64,000 nucleotides of DNA from Diplonema papillatum (Eukaryota; Euglenozoa; Diplonemea; Diplonemida; Diplonemidae): contig JAPJBO010000046.1 of assembly GCA_030068145.1 (NCBI GenBank), forward strand, positions 248,001 to 312,000, read 5' to 3'. A model generated the notes under the pieces. It was not told where the DNA came from and searched no databases. It saw only the letters and a list, made by a program, of their open reading frames with translations. Below are positions 1 through 17,259 of this stretch, in pieces (position 1 is the stretch's first letter; each line of letters starts with the position of its first letter). The position numbers and the translations under genes are program-made.

Positions 1-3896
<3,896 letters not shown>

Positions 3897-3901
3897 GAAG
3901 A

Positions 3902-6301
3902 ATGTCTGCCCCGCCAAGCTCTCCGCTCCCGGACAGAGAACGGTACGACTTTTACTTCCCGGCACCCCTCGCTGCTGCTTGGAAGAAAAAGTTCGGTTCA
4001 GAGCCGAGACATCGCCGCAACCTTGATGTCGGCGACATGCGGGCCGGCTGCGTCCGGGTTATGGGCCAGTGTGACGATGCATCCATCATGCAGTTGCGGG
4101 GAGTTTTGGCCGATGCGCTGGCGGTCCCGATGGCCGAGATCGGTAGTGTCAGCGCCCCCTCGTTGGTTGGCGTCGCCTTGGAGCTGGAGCAGGCCGATGT
4201 GGAAGGTTTGCGCCGCTGCGTTGCCTGGAATCATCCCTCAGGTGTTCCGGTTCCGGTCGCACCCCCGGCCATTGGTTCGGCTTTGGAGGCGCGCTTGGAT
4301 CGGATGATGGCGCTGCTGGGTGACGTCGCCAGCCGCGTAGGCCGCCTCGAGTCCACACCCCAGAACGGCTCGCAGGAGAGCCCTGCCGGGACCTCGCTTC
4401 CGGCTCCGCAGCGTCTTGAGGGTTTATACCTCGGGGTCAAGCTCACCGACGGAACCGCCACGGCCGTGGTTACGAACATGGGGCCGGCCGGGGCGACCCT
4501 CGTCGTTTTGGGGAGAGACGCTTTCCAGTTCGTGACACACGCGGATCTGGCGCAGTTTTGGACGCTCGCGTCGCATGCTGGCGTCGTCTTTGGTGTAGCA
4601 GGCGCTGACTACGACCTCCCGAGGGGCGACCTGGATGAGATCCTCGAGAAGATCTACAACGGCCTCGTACCGCAGGTCGGCTCTCTGGTAACCGCAACCG
4701 TCCTGACGCCCACCCGCCGTTCTGATGGCCACCGCAACGACCCGCGTGCGCAGCTCGACGACTTTCCAACGGGCATCGTGCGTCTAAACGTGCTCCGTCT
4801 CATGATGAGAGAACTTGGTCGCGATCCCTCGATTCTGGACATGTTGTCAGGCAACGTGTCCTTTAAGGCAGCCGTATTGACGTCGCTCCCGCTGCCCGGT
4901 TCACTCACGAACCTGGCTGCCCAACACATTCGAAAATGCCTCGATTGCGGGGTCGCCGAGAAGAAGAAAAGGAAAGATCCCGTTCGGGCAGTGGTTTCGC
5001 TGTTCGATGTTCCGAAGAAGGATCCGCTGGTCCGCAGGCTGATAGTCGACGGTCGGCCCGTGAATCAGGCGATGTCGAAACCCCCACGTTTCAAGCTCCC
5101 TGATCCACTCTCGCTCAATCGCCTGATACTGTCGAAGTACACGTGGGCCGCGAAAATTGATTTTCGCGGCTACTTTCACCAGTTCCCGCTGGACGAGTAC
5201 GTGAGCTCGTATTTTGTCTTCCGTGTCGGTAGCTCTTGGTATTGTTGGAAGAGGATGCCCATGGGTTGGGCTTGGGCGCCTGTCATTGCGCAGCGGTCGA
5301 CGGAGGCCCTGATGGGCGCCGCATTGGCGGATGGCGCGGCGTGTTACGATGACGTCATTGTTCTTGGCACCTCGCGCGAAGAATGTTCGGACAGGGTACG
5401 ATACGTTTTGGATCGATGCAGACGCGCGGACGTTGAGATCAACGCCAGCAAGAGCGTCATCACCCCGCAACGGCGCATCGAGTATTTGGGAATAGAGTGG
5501 GATCTGGTGCACCGGCTTTTCCGTATCCCAGAGACATGGTGCAGGCTAGTGAGAGGCAAGATCCTCTCTTTGTTGGCGTTGCGGTTTGTGACTGTTCGGC
5601 AAGCATGGTTCGTCGTCGGCTGCGTCGTTTGGGTATCCTATGCTACGGGCACCTGGCTGTGCTCGTACGGCGGAATCTTGGATTGGGTCCGACTGACGGC
5701 GACCCGCGTGGCAAACTCGCGGCTCTCCTGGGATTCTGCGATGCGGCTTTCGGAAGGTTTTCGAGGTGATGTGCTGCGTTTTGTCGAAGTTCTGCAGCGG
5801 CATGATTGGTTGCCCCCGAGGCTTGCTCCTCGTGACTTGTTTGACACAGTCGTTTGGACTGATGCGAGTACCACTGGGTGGGGTGTGTGTTTTAACACCG
5901 CGTCCGGACGGCACGGGGCACATTGGGGGTCTTGGTCGTCGCACGAGGATATTTTCCACCTCGAACTGCGGACGGCCCTTAAAGGCATCTTGCGCGCACG
6001 TGCGCTTGGCACCGCGTCGCTGCTGCTCGTGACTGATAACGAAGCAGTGTATTATGTGCTCGCAAAGGGGCACTCTTCCACGCGTCTGGCCAACCAACTT
6101 GTTGCCCGTTATGAACGAACTATTTCATCCTTCGCGTCTTTTCGTGTTGCTTGGATCTCGACTGACCGCATGCCCGCAGATGAGTACTCCAGAAGAGGAG
6201 GGAGCGGCGAGGACAGTTTTCGACCCTGCCTTCAGGGGATTGTCAGGCACCAGGGACTCTTCAAGGCGGACCTCAGCGTCATCAGATTGAGAGACGTATG
6301 A
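3902..6301 (+). CDS. RT-RNase H polyprotein of the DIRS/VIPER-like element
   Basis: A single open frame that can start at 3725. The Met at 3902 is preferred because the first 58 codons of the longer frame lie inside the leader repeat, which recurs at 6647 without this ORF. The N-terminal 370 or so residues match nothing I recognise and may be a Gag-like part. The reverse transcriptase follows, with LIVDGRPVNQ, AKIDFRGYFHQFPLDEY (first catalytic Asp), MPMGWAWAP and the Asp pair in CYDDVIVLG. Then RNase H shows WTDASTTGWG, HLELRTAL, VTDNEAVYYV and DRMPADEYSRR. It would act in cytoplasmic or nuclear reverse transcription of the element. It has a similar GC-rich composition to the LINE beside it. 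Confidence 0.75.
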   Translation: MSAPPSSPLPDRERYDFYFPAPLAAAWKKKFGSEPRHRRNLDVGDMRAGCVRVMGQCDDASIMQLRGVLADALAVPMAEIGSVSAPSLVGVALELEQADVEGLRRCVAWNHPSGVPVPVAPPAIGSALEARLDRMMALLGDVASRVGRLESTPQNGSQESPAGTSLPAPQRLEGLYLGVKLTDGTATAVVTNMGPAGATLVVLGRDAFQFVTHADLAQFWTLASHAGVVFGVAGADYDLPRGDLDEILEKIYNGLVPQVGSLVTATVLTPTRRSDGHRNDPRAQLDDFPTGIVRLNVLRLMMRELGRDPSILDMLSGNVSFKAAVLTSLPLPGSLTNLAAQHIRKCLDCGVAEKKKRKDPVRAVVSLFDVPKKDPLVRRLIVDGRPVNQAMSKPPRFKLPDPLSLNRLILSKYTWAAKIDFRGYFHQFPLDEYVSSYFVFRVGSSWYCWKRMPMGWAWAPVIAQRSTEALMGAALADGAACYDDVIVLGTSREECSDRVRYVLDRCRRADVEINASKSVITPQRRIEYLGIEWDLVHRLFRIPETWCRLVRGKILSLLALRFVTVRQAWFVVGCVVWVSYATGTWLCSYGGILDWVRLTATRVANSRLSWDSAMRLSEGFRGDVLRFVEVLQRHDWLPPRLAPRDLFDTVVWTDASTTGWGVCFNTASGRHGAHWGSWSSHEDIFHLELRTALKGILRARALGTASLLLVTDNEAVYYVLAKGHSSTRLANQLVARYERTISSFASFRVAWISTDRMPADEYSRRGGSGEDSFRPCLQGIVRHQGLFKADLSVIRLRDV

Positions 6302-6419
6302 GTAAACAGCTGGGAGATAGCGGAACAGCCAGAACGGAGCCACATGCGTTCTGCCAACTCGCAAGGAAGAGCGAAGAAACGATAGGGATTCCGCAAGGAA
6401 GAGCGAAGAAACGATAGGG

Positions 6420-7009
<590 letters not shown>

Positions 7010-7036
7010 CACACACACACACACACACACACACAC
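7010..7036 (+). repeat. Short (AC)n tract
   Basis: Twenty-seven bases of AC separating the A2 segment from the truncated LINE. It is much shorter than the other three tracts. Confidence 0.95.
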
Positions 7037-8140
<1,104 letters not shown>

Positions 8141-8204
8141 ACTTTCAAAGAAAGCTCGCCCTCGCTCAACCGCGGCTGATACAGATCTAATGATGATGGT
8201 GGGG

Positions 8205-8300
8205 AGAGATATTTGTTTTCGTTGAACGCAGTGCCTGATCGTTTTTACGTAATTCAGGACACCTGAAAACGACACGGTTTGTGGTGCCCTCAATTTCATG
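8205..8300 (+). repeat. Dispersed repeat family B, copy 1
   Basis: Contains TTTCGTTGAACGCAGTGCCT, then CTGATCGTTTTTACG and a CAGGA box. The same run of boxes occurs at about 10985-11080 (plus strand) and 42895-43005 (minus strand, inside an intron). No ORF or terminal repeat was found. Confidence 0.7.
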
Positions 8301-10392
8301 TTTGGCAAAAGAATTACAGCCGGACGACCAGCAAAAAGAAGCGTGCGGTTGAAAGACAACGTCGTTTTCTTGTGACATACCATTTGTGGATATCGCTTGG
8401 TGTCGACGTGGACGTTGCCTAATCGGATGTTCAAGTGTTGGTCGACTGTACGTTTGTTGAAGTTCTGGTCGTGCGACCAATCCGCGATCGAATGCGGACC
8501 AAAATTCTTGTCATCAGGAGCTTGTGAACACCCGATGCGTTGCTTTGCAACGAAAAAGGCAAGCACAAAGGGTGCGTACGCACAAAAACATTTCTCCGGT
8601 ACGACAGGCAAAGACTCTCTTTTTGAACTACGGATCTAGCAGCGTCGATGTTGTGCACTCGCAGGTAGCATACCAGAGAGAAGGGTTCCTCGAATCGCCA
8701 TCTCATTCTTCAGCTCGACGATGACTTCGACAGTCCCTTTCTTGTCCAGAGACTTAAAGAATGAGTAGAAAAGCGACATTGGTACCTCTGCGCCCCAAAC
8801 CACCCCCCGCTTTCCCCGCCTCCTTCCTTGGTGACACTGAATATTTACGTTTCGGTGCACCGGCGGTATTAAACTGTTGCTGTGCGCGGAGCTGTGACGG
8901 CGCTCAATTTACGGGTAGCGGGCATCCCGGTTGCTCATGCCGGCAGACACGTAAGAGCGTTCGATTACAAACAGCATTCTTGACTGTGCGTTGTGGATGG
9001 ATGAACCTGCGTTGAGCTGTGTCCACTGCACAAACGACAGTCGCATGCCGCGGCAGCAGACAGAAGTGCCTCAGCTAGAAATGTGACATCTTCCCTTTTC
9101 GCGGACACAAGTGTACCGAGGAAAGCCGGCAACCTGGACAAGCCTCACGGGTTTGGCAGAGCCACCGGCATACGGTCAAATGGCTTCAATTGAAGACTCG
9201 AAGACGGGAGAGACATCGCCGTATCGGCGTCGCGGCTGCGGACGACGTCGTCAACCGCGTGCAAAGCTACCTGGTCGAGGCCCCGGCGGAGCCCGACGAG
9301 GAGTGCGGCGTCTTCAACGCGCACGGCTTTCGCCCCGGAGCTGACGTTCTACCTCCAGCAGGAGGAGGCCCTCTGAAGCATCAAGGCGCATTGTACTGCG
9401 CTGAACTCAACCCCGAAGAAAACAGGGTGCAGACACTGCGCTTCCCTCGGCTCAAAGAAGAAGAAGAAAACGGCCGCTCCTGGTCCAGGAACGTGACGCT
9501 CAACCACAGCTTGCAAAGCTTGAGTCGGAGGCAGCATAGTGTCACAACCCCGTCCGCTCTGCCCTGCGGCTGACCGTCTCGACGAGCTTGTGTTCAGCGC
9601 GAGCGCCAAGCCCCAAGGTGCGCCAAGCCTTGATGCTTTAGTCTCGGTCAAAAAAAAAAACACTTTGCGCGCGTGCCTTCTTCTTCCCCTGCTGCTGGCC
9701 GGACGACGAACTCAGGAAAAGACTAAGAGATAAATATCGCAGTTTTTCGCTGTCCTTTGCTAAAAAACCTTTGCGCTGACGCTTCCGCACTTCCCTTCAC
9801 GCCTCTTCTTTCTTTGGCCTTTTTATTCTTGTGTCAAGGGACTACATGCGGAACAAAGACACAAAGAAAAACAAAAATTAAACGGAGAAGCCTCGCCCCC
9901 TTGATGCTTACTTTTTTCTCTCTCTTTTTTTCGAGGCAGTGCAAGTCTGAATTACGAGCCACACCAACACCATGCTGGTTCCTAATAATACTCTTCGTAC
10001 CTTGATCCTGGACTTGGCGCGTCCGACTGAATAAGGTGCGCCTACACAAGATTCGTGGGGGTGGGGCGTTCACCTTTTTAAGGCCGGTTACCAGTGAGGC
10101 TCGGTGACACGGCATGCGAGCGTCGAACACTCTTTCTCGCCAGCTGTAGCATGGAAACATGGTCCTTTGCGCAGAGGACTTCGAAATCTCCCTCCCAGCC
10201 CAGCAGGTACAAACCGGGAGAATGGCCGGACTCTTGACAATGAAGACCCGGATTGCACTCGGCGGTGCCGACTGCTTAAACGAAGTAGCAATAGCCCCGA
10301 AACGTCTTGTTTTCAAAATATTTATCCGGTAGCCATTTCGATGCAGAAAACAATGCGGCATCCCTCTGGTAGCTGATGGATCCACGCGTGGA
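8301..10392. other. Intergenic, no supported gene
   Basis: No gene is recognised. The best coding-like stretch is 9190-9573 on the plus strand, 127 codons including DDVVNRVQSYLVEAPAEPDE, but it has no recognised domain, no clear splice partner, and runs against the direction of all other host genes. The rest is AT-richer sequence with homopolymer runs (for example A10 near 9651). Confidence 0.5.
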
Positions 10393-10800
10393 GTCGCGAC
10401 GAGCGAGAAGGGGGAGTTTGCAAGAACGTGCTTAGAATGGGTATGTGCTCAACACCGCACTGGTCCCGTCTGCGCCGTGTTTCGGTCCTTTAAGCCACGG
10501 ACCATCATCGCGACGAGCTAGAAGGGGGAGGTTTTGCAAGAACGTGCTTGGAATGGGTATGTGCTCAACACCGCACTGGTCCCGTCTGCGCCGTGTTTCG
10601 GTCCTTTAAGCCACGGACACATAAGGCGGACCATCATCAGCGCGGAACCTGAGTGTCTGCGACAGGACTGCGGTGTGAGTCTGGTTTGTCAGGCGGCCGT
10701 AGCTCGTCACAGCCAGGACCACCCGTGCTACTAGAGCAAAGGCGAATCCGTCACGGAGAGCAGGCCCCTACAACCGTCGCGACGAGCTAGAAGGGGGAGG
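10393..10800 (+). repeat. Dispersed repeat family C with a 114-bp tandem duplication
   Basis: The block starting TCGCGACGAGCGAGAAGGGG at 10393 repeats at 10507, nearly identical over 114 bp. A third start (GTCGCGACGAGCTAGAAGGG) occurs at about 10777. The part from 10585 to 10765 (TTTCGGTCCTTTAAGC, then CAGCGCGGAACCTGAGTGTC, then GCCAGGACC) is found again at 36400-36590, so this is a dispersed family. Confidence 0.8.
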
Positions 10801-10984
10801 GGGGCCGAACCCAGACGTTTTTGCTCCAAAGAAAATGAACACAAAGTACGCACAAAAATATTGAGTCGTTGACGGAACCCAGGGTTTTCAGCTTCGATGC
10901 GTCGGGGCAATGCAGCACATTTCTTCGTCGTAAACGGTGGCCACCATGAACATTTTCCTGGGCGAAGTCTTTTCCGGAGGGCTG

Positions 10985-11080
10985 GGTCATCTTGTTTTCG
11001 TTGAACGCAATGCCTGATCATTATTCCACTCAGGACGCAAGTGAAACCGCCACTGTTTGCGGTGGCGAGCTTCTCCATTT
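10985..11080 (+). repeat. Dispersed repeat family B, copy 2
   Basis: Carries TTTCGTTGAACGCAATGCCT and CAGGACGCAAGTG, then GTTTGCGGTGG; these line up with copy 1 at 8205 and the inverted copy at 42895. Confidence 0.7.
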
Positions 11081-12782
11081 CTCCAACTTCATGCACGACA
11101 AACAAAAAAAAAAAACAAGAAAGCAGTAAGGCAGTTCCGACGAAGGCCCCTGGAAGGGAAGTGCAAAGAAGAGGATGAGGGGGTTGAAAACGGAGCATGT
11201 GTGCTCAGCACTCAGCTTGCAACCTTTCTCCATCAAATGTACTCCACACTATAGTCATACCAGTAATGTAGTATCACATTAGATCAGATATCGACTTTCG
11301 GAGCCCGCTGAGGATTGGGAAACAGCTCAAAAACAATCTCACACCAAAGAAACTGCTCCAGAGGATGACCAGACGAGTTCATTCATATTTGAAATGTCGC
11401 AAGAGAATGCGTGATACAATAATTGTACTCGGCTAAACACGAACCAAGTTGATTCCTCAAGCCAGCGGAAATGGTGCTGCGGTAAGCCGGGGACACATTC
11501 GTACGTCACGGCATGCTACGAGAGCACCGGGAATCCCTTTGGGCAGAGATCTTGCCCTGGTCGCGTTACTGGGGGGAGGGAACAACAGATAGAGCAGCTG
11601 GACACAAACATTGACGTGCTCTACGCTGCCTGAAACCGCAAAGGTCGCGTTTGCCGTGCTTTTTGTTTCACCATCGTGCAATCCGTGATGCAATGGTGGA
11701 GCTGGTGCCAAACACATGAGAGTTCGTTGGTTGCGTGTTTCCGTCAATCGGTGAGGCCGTTTTGCGAAACGATCTTCGCGTGAAGAGCGGCTCCTCGTCC
11801 TACAACTTGTACACTAGTACAAGAACTAAAAGACGTTGCACAGATGGACGCCTCGTTGCAGCTTCAACACGCCAAAAGATCGACGCTAAGATACGGTTCG
11901 CTATCTCGAAGCGCAATTCGAGGCTATGGGTGACAGTACGTGACCCAGGATGTCGACTCCGCACAACGAAATGCAGACCAAAAGAACTCGGTAGCAGACA
12001 GTCACGCGTGGCAACCGGGAAGCAAGCTCACCTTCAAGCGACGACTAAACTTGGTCTAACCTTCTTGCCGCCAACGCGGCAGAAGACATTGACAACTGCA
12101 ACGGCACTGAAGCTCCTGTGTCGGCATCGCTTTTACGTCGCTCATACCTCTCAGAACGGCTGTTTGCGACCACCCGGCGCAACACCGTTCTCAATGGGAG
12201 GTGCGCAGATCACCCCCCTCAGCCGTCCAGAAAGAAACTCCTTGGTGACTGCTGCTGTTAGAGGACAAGATAAATGCACGTTGAGTTCATGTCGTCAGTC
12301 TGCGCTATCTTCCCACACACAGATTTCGATCTCCCCTGAGTTGTTCGAAGAACCACGGAGGGGCAGTAAGTTTTCGCAAGGTTCCTGCAGGCAGACGCGT
12401 GGCACTAGGTGAGAAAGGGTGCCCACGTGACTCAGCAGAGAAACAGAAGAACGGCGGACCTGGGAATGGTCAATCGGGAGCCGGAGCCGGAAAACTCGGT
12501 TTCCTTTCAACTGCGGTCCCGCGGCATTTTCCTTGCTTATGTGGAGGACGACGACACGAGAGGCCGCCAACCCAGCTTCTCTTCCTCGAAACACTCTTTG
12601 CTCTTTGCTCTCGCAAACTCTTTCAACTTCAACAGCACAAGTAACTCCTGATAGACCATGGCGTACCGTGAAACTGGAAAGTCGCATTGATTCGCGCGCT
12701 AGCGGAGCTGACCTGATTAGGTCAGTTGCTTCCAATGACTAATTATGAGTACCAACAACGCGAGTACTCCTGTCGCGGACTG
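11081..12782. other. Intergenic, nothing supported
   Basis: A 225-codon open frame at 11735-12412 has no domain, is rich in Arg, Thr and Ser, and has no splice or neighbour support. I treat it as chance. No RNA gene is seen. Confidence 0.5.
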
Positions 12783-12950
12783 GGGGGGGGGGGGGTCGAA
12801 TAATAACAGTTATTCGACACACGTCTGGTTGTCTGAAAACACTACCACTACTTGATTCTGCTACTGTCCGGCTACCCGGAACTTCTTTTAGTATTCGACA
12901 AATCGAATAATAACACAGGTGTTATTATTCGACTCCCCCCCTCTTTAGCC
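12783..12950. mobile_element. MITE with G-tract terminal inverted repeats, copy 1
   Basis: It begins with a G run then TCGAATAATAAC and ends with GTTATTATTCGA followed by a C run, giving perfect inverted ends of about 20 bp. The interior carries ACACGTCTGGTTGTCTG and CGGCTACCCGGAAC. A second copy lies at 42338-42468. At 125-170 bp with no ORF, it is a non-autonomous DNA element. Confidence 0.85.
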
Positions 12951-14529
12951 TAGGCTATCGGGGCAACTTTCCCTTGACCGTTAGCTGTAAGACCCACGCC
13001 ACACAAATCCAGGCGCCCAAGCGCGTCGGTGGAGGAAGAAGTGCTTCGAGAAAAAGAAGCCCTGGTTGCAGTTCGTTGTTGGTCAGAAAGTATTAATTCT
13101 CGAGGATCCAACTATCACAAGCAAGAACGTGAGCAATTCTGCGAGGGAGGGAAGTCCTGAGTACCGCCAGTTCGTTATTTGTCAATACTTGTCTTCTGGG
13201 AGCAACGCTGCCTGCAAGTGACAGAAGGCAAGAGAGATATACAGTCACTCAGGCCACCGCGCCTTCCAAAAAAGAGTTGATGATACGGAAGAAGGGGAGG
13301 GGGGGATGAGAATGATCAGCTTCTGTTGTGTTCGGCTTTCCGAGCATTCCGTTTCCTTTTCTTTTCCCATGGACCAGCGCGGGGGGTTATCTGTTCACCG
13401 GCTTCGTGACAAAGATCCGAAACCTGGTAAATGATATCACCTTCTTTCACCAAACGAGGGTATACTTGGATCAGCGCTATATTTCGCCTTTGTTTATACT
13501 GAGAGGGCTCGCACAGAACGGACACACGTTCTCTTTTTCCGTGAGGAATAAGATACAGAAGGACGACTATAACCGAAAGACATGTAGACGCAGGGGTTCC
13601 ATCGTCTTCGATCAATCTGGTGGTCGCAAGGCCTCCGAACTCGTCTGATAGTCCGATAGCAATACGGGGAACTCCCGTTTCTCGTCCCTGCCACATTGCC
13701 ACTGCGGATTGAATGTTGTTGATCGTCTCCAACCAGTCTACAGGAACGCGTAGATTCTGCCGTGGCTGGCAGAATGCACACCTGGTGTCTGGGCGAGGAG
13801 TCGGCAAGCTGCAGACGTTTGGTCGAGAGCACCCGCCTGAGTGGAGGGGGTAAGATCAGGAGGAAAACTCAACTGCGGTTGTCAACCATACACTTGTCTT
13901 GGGAGCCTCTCGGTGGTTAGGAATTCGGACGCTGTCCATTTGCGCTGAACGCCGGGTCGAGCCTTTGGGCAAGCGAGTGCTCTCCTCGTGGGACGCCCAC
14001 CCACGTAGTTCAGGCCTCGCAGTGCTGGCAGCGCTCCTTCAACATTGCTCTTTAGTTCGCTTCAGAATTCTTGTGGGTCGCCGACGACGGCAACAGCAGC
14101 AGTAAGTAAAAAGGGACTCTGTCCGCTTTACGCTGCACTACTGAGACCCTGAGGGGAAGCAATCTCTCGCGCGACGCCCCGTGTGCTGTTCTTCTCGCAG
14201 CCGCCGGGCTACAGGACTGATTGGCGTCGCCCATCATTCCGTAATAGCTGTCCGGCAAGGGCGAATGGTTATCCTTCTTTATGATTAGCGTTGCAACCCT
14301 CTCCCCCGGAGATGCGCCGGTGCTCAAGAGTTACTCGCTTGGGTCGCCCTAGTTCCTAGTTCCTGCGACGTCGCTGGTGGCTTGCGTCGTCAGCCGTAAC
14401 GCGGATGTCGTCCCTTCGCACTTGCGCCAGCACGCCACGTACGACAGTGTGAAGCACCACCTACTTCAGCACCTTGTACTGAAGCACCAACACTGTGTGT
14501 GGGGACGCGGCGGGGGGCAGTGTGCTTGC
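12951..14529. other. Intergenic downstream of PP2C
   Basis: No gene can be supported. A minus-strand frame (13316-13807, 163 codons) has no recognised domain. A short part (AGCAATACGGGGAACTCCCG, 13665-13684) recurs in altered form near 39710, so it may be a decayed repeat. Confidence 0.45.
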
Positions 14530-17259
14530 TCACCCTTCCGTGCTGTCTTCGTGGGACACCCCGTTGCAACTTCCGCCCTTCTGCTTTCGCTGCCGCAGCT
14601 GCCCGTCTTTGACAGCTGGGTCAGACGGGGGCAGTCGGACCAGCATGTCGTCGCTGCTGTCGTCGGCTTCGGCGTCTTGGCCTTTGCACTCTTCTTGTTG
14701 GTCGTCATTTGATGCCGAGTCCGGCATCCTTCCAACCGCAGCGACAACTGGCGGTTCGATTCGTTGCGAGCGCGGGTGCTTGAACTGCACAATGAGCATC
14801 GTCCTGTGTATGGGCCGTTCTCTTAGAGCAATTGCACACCGCTGGTGATCACAAACAAAGCCCGGACTTCTTCTACGTCATTTGAAGATAGGGAACACCA
14901 CTCGAGGGAGGAGAGCTACGATGATGGCCTGGTAGTCACAGATGTCGTGCATTTTCAAGCACTGGCGAGCAAATCTTGATGCGAACAAGGCTACCGACGT
15001 AGGGGCTTTGTCCGAAAAGGAAACTTGAACGATAACCACTTGTTTGGCATGCTGGCAACCGCCGCCGCTGGAAAAATACTCGAGTAGCTGCCCTATGCTT
15101 ACTTCGAAGGAGGCTAGAGGGGGAGAAACAATACAACTACAAAGTGGGTCTTTTTTGTTGAACGCTTACGCCCCACTGAACCCAGATTCACCTGTGTTTC
15201 GGCACACTTACCTCCTTTGATCTTTTGCAACTGGCCGTCTCCTCTCTCGAGCCTTTCCTACAAAGCGGGTGGTTTAACACTGCTTATACAAAAAAAAACT
15301 CCGAATCGGACATACATGTTGTCACATCCCACGCCGAATGGGCGGGTCGCGAGCAGCCGGTCGAAGAGCTTGGCGCAGATGTCGGAAAGCTTCGGCTTCG
15401 GCGAGGCGTCGAGGTGCGCCTTGCAGAAGGCGATGACGGTTTCGGAGGAGGCCACGTCCCAAATGCCGTCGCAGGCGACCACCATGAACTCGGTTTCCGG
15501 CGTGATGTTGGCTACGATGATCTCCGGCACGGCAGTGACCATGCAGTCCTCTGGATTCGCCTTGTGCTTCAGCACAAAGTCACCGAAGGCTCGCGTCATC
15601 GCTAAGCTGCCCATGACTCTGCCGTTCATGACAAATCCACCAGCCCGGGTTATCCGTTCGGCCTCCTCCGGTATACTGGTCTTGTGGTCGATCGACAGGG
15701 GCACTGCCTTGCCGCCCTCACAGAGGACGCACCGGCTGTCGCCGACGTTGGCGCAAAAGATCTGGCCTTCCGGGGTGATCATCGCCGTGACGCCCGTGCT
15801 GCCGCCGGCGACCTGGTTGACCTTGATCAGGTAGTCGGTGCTCACGAACGCTTCCGTGAGAGCCTTCTCGTACTCCTTCGCTTCAAAATGCGGGGAGGCC
15901 AGCACCTGCCCGTGCAGCAGCTGGCTTACGACCGTCGCGACTGCGGGCCCGGAATGGCCATCGAAAACGCCTGATGTTTTTTGTGCTTCCGACGATCCCG
16001 TGGGACGTACAGATTGGTGTATTTCCTTTTGTTTGTTTTGTGAGGTTCAGCATTGGATAGGAAGCTTTACTGTATCAGGCTAGACTTTAACCCATGCTTG
16101 AGCCAGGATGCCCACCCCGCTGCTTTTCCGCTGAGCTCTCGGTAGCTGATCGGCTCGCATACACCTTTCATTACGGTGGCGTTGCCCGCGGCGAAGTCGT
16201 CCATAATTTGCCAAGCCACGTTGCATCGCCACAAATTCTCGCGAGGTCTGCTTCGGGTCCATAACTCCGCACGTGGAGCTCGTCGTTGGCCGGGAGCCCG
16301 GCAAGCACCTTGATGGAAAGTTCCCACTGAACGAAAGGTGCGTCCTTTGGGATACTCAGGCACAGCGGTCACGGGCGCAGATCGTTTCCAACTGGCTCAA
16401 CATCCAGGAAGATTATGGAATGCTTTCGGCCTGGCCGAGTTTGTTCGTTGCCCTCCCAAGAAACCCTTGGAGAACCCACATACCAAAAAACTTGTAGTCA
16501 TGATACTTGTCGGACATGTTGAGCAAGGCGACGTGCGCGTCTTCCATCCCGCGGCGCCAGCCTTGCATGTGGCAAGCCCCAACTGTAACCTCGCTGTCGT
16601 AAACGTTTTCGACATCCTTCTTCGTTATCGGGCTTGGCAGCAGGTCGCTTTTACTGAGCATCGTTTGATAGAGCAGCTGTGTAGAGATGTGTGGTCTTGA
16701 CTGCGCGCCAATTAGCTGTCTCTAATGTGCGCTCACCCTCTACGGATGCCCATTTATACACTACCGTTATCCGCAGAACATCGGTTGCAGGCTTCGCCGT
16801 TACTAGGAGTATTTCCTTCGCGTTCCTTTCCTCATTCCAGGGAGGTGTTTTATGGAGGGAAAGGGTCGTACCAATTGCACGCTTGTTGCACATTTCGGAG
16901 AACCTCATGAAAACAGGCGGCCACCGTGATTCGAACACGACATGAGCATATGGTAGAACGAGGGACACTGGCCCGAACAGCACACGGACACCACCGATGG
17001 AATACTCGTTGCCAGAGCGAAAGTATCGGTGTATCGCGCAGCGACACTGGCCACTCGTACTTCGTAAAGATTGCTGACGTTCGGTCGCCAGAGCATTATT
17101 GCACGATTGCTCTATCATGCCCTGAGTCTCGCATACCTGATTCTTGAAAGATTGAAAGGGGAGAAGCTCGAACAATGCAAGGCACACAACGGCAATGATC
17201 GGGCCGAAGGCCAGTGCGATGACGGCGAACCAGAACAGGAGCCGCAGCCAGCCCGTCAT
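14530..17259 (-). CDS. PP2C-family protein phosphatase with N-terminal membrane anchor (4 exons)
   Basis: Metal-dependent Ser/Thr protein phosphatase (PPM family). Exons: 17259-17137, 16676-16484, 15970-15316, 14803-14530; 1245 nt, 414 aa. All introns are GT-AG (donors GTATGC, GTATGT, GTATGT; acceptors CAG) and all phases agree. Family motifs in order: RRGMEDAHVALL, FFG joined to VFDGHSG across intron 2, GGSTGVTAMI, ANVGDSRCVLCEGG, IDHKT, RITRAGGFV, GSLAMTRAFGDF, VACDGIWDV, and GVGCDNM joined to TMLIVQFK across intron 3. The metal-binding Asp residues are all present. Exon 1 encodes 41 residues with one hydrophobic span (about 7-32), so the enzyme is likely anchored with a cytosolic catalytic domain. 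Exon 1 is the least certain part; without it, translation would start at an internal Met in exon 2 (16661). The C-terminal 90 residues are polar. Intron 3 holds a family-A repeat. Confidence 0.92.
15074..15276 (+). repeat. Dispersed repeat family A, long copy in PP2C intron 3
   Basis: It runs from AATACTCGAGTAGCTGCC through CTTACTTCGAAGGAGGC, TTTTTTGTTGAACGCTTACG and CAACTGGCC to TTTCCTACAAAGCGGGTG. It aligns with 31808-31973 and 56798-56990. It lies wholly inside an intron, antisense to the gene. Confidence 0.85.

Noticed and set aside
11735-12412. 225-codon plus-strand frame
   Set aside because: No domain, odd composition, opposite to the gene direction, no splice support.
15074-15276. Family A as introners that create introns
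   Set aside because: The repeat ends do not coincide with the splice sites; introns extend well beyond it on both sides, and other copies are intergenic.
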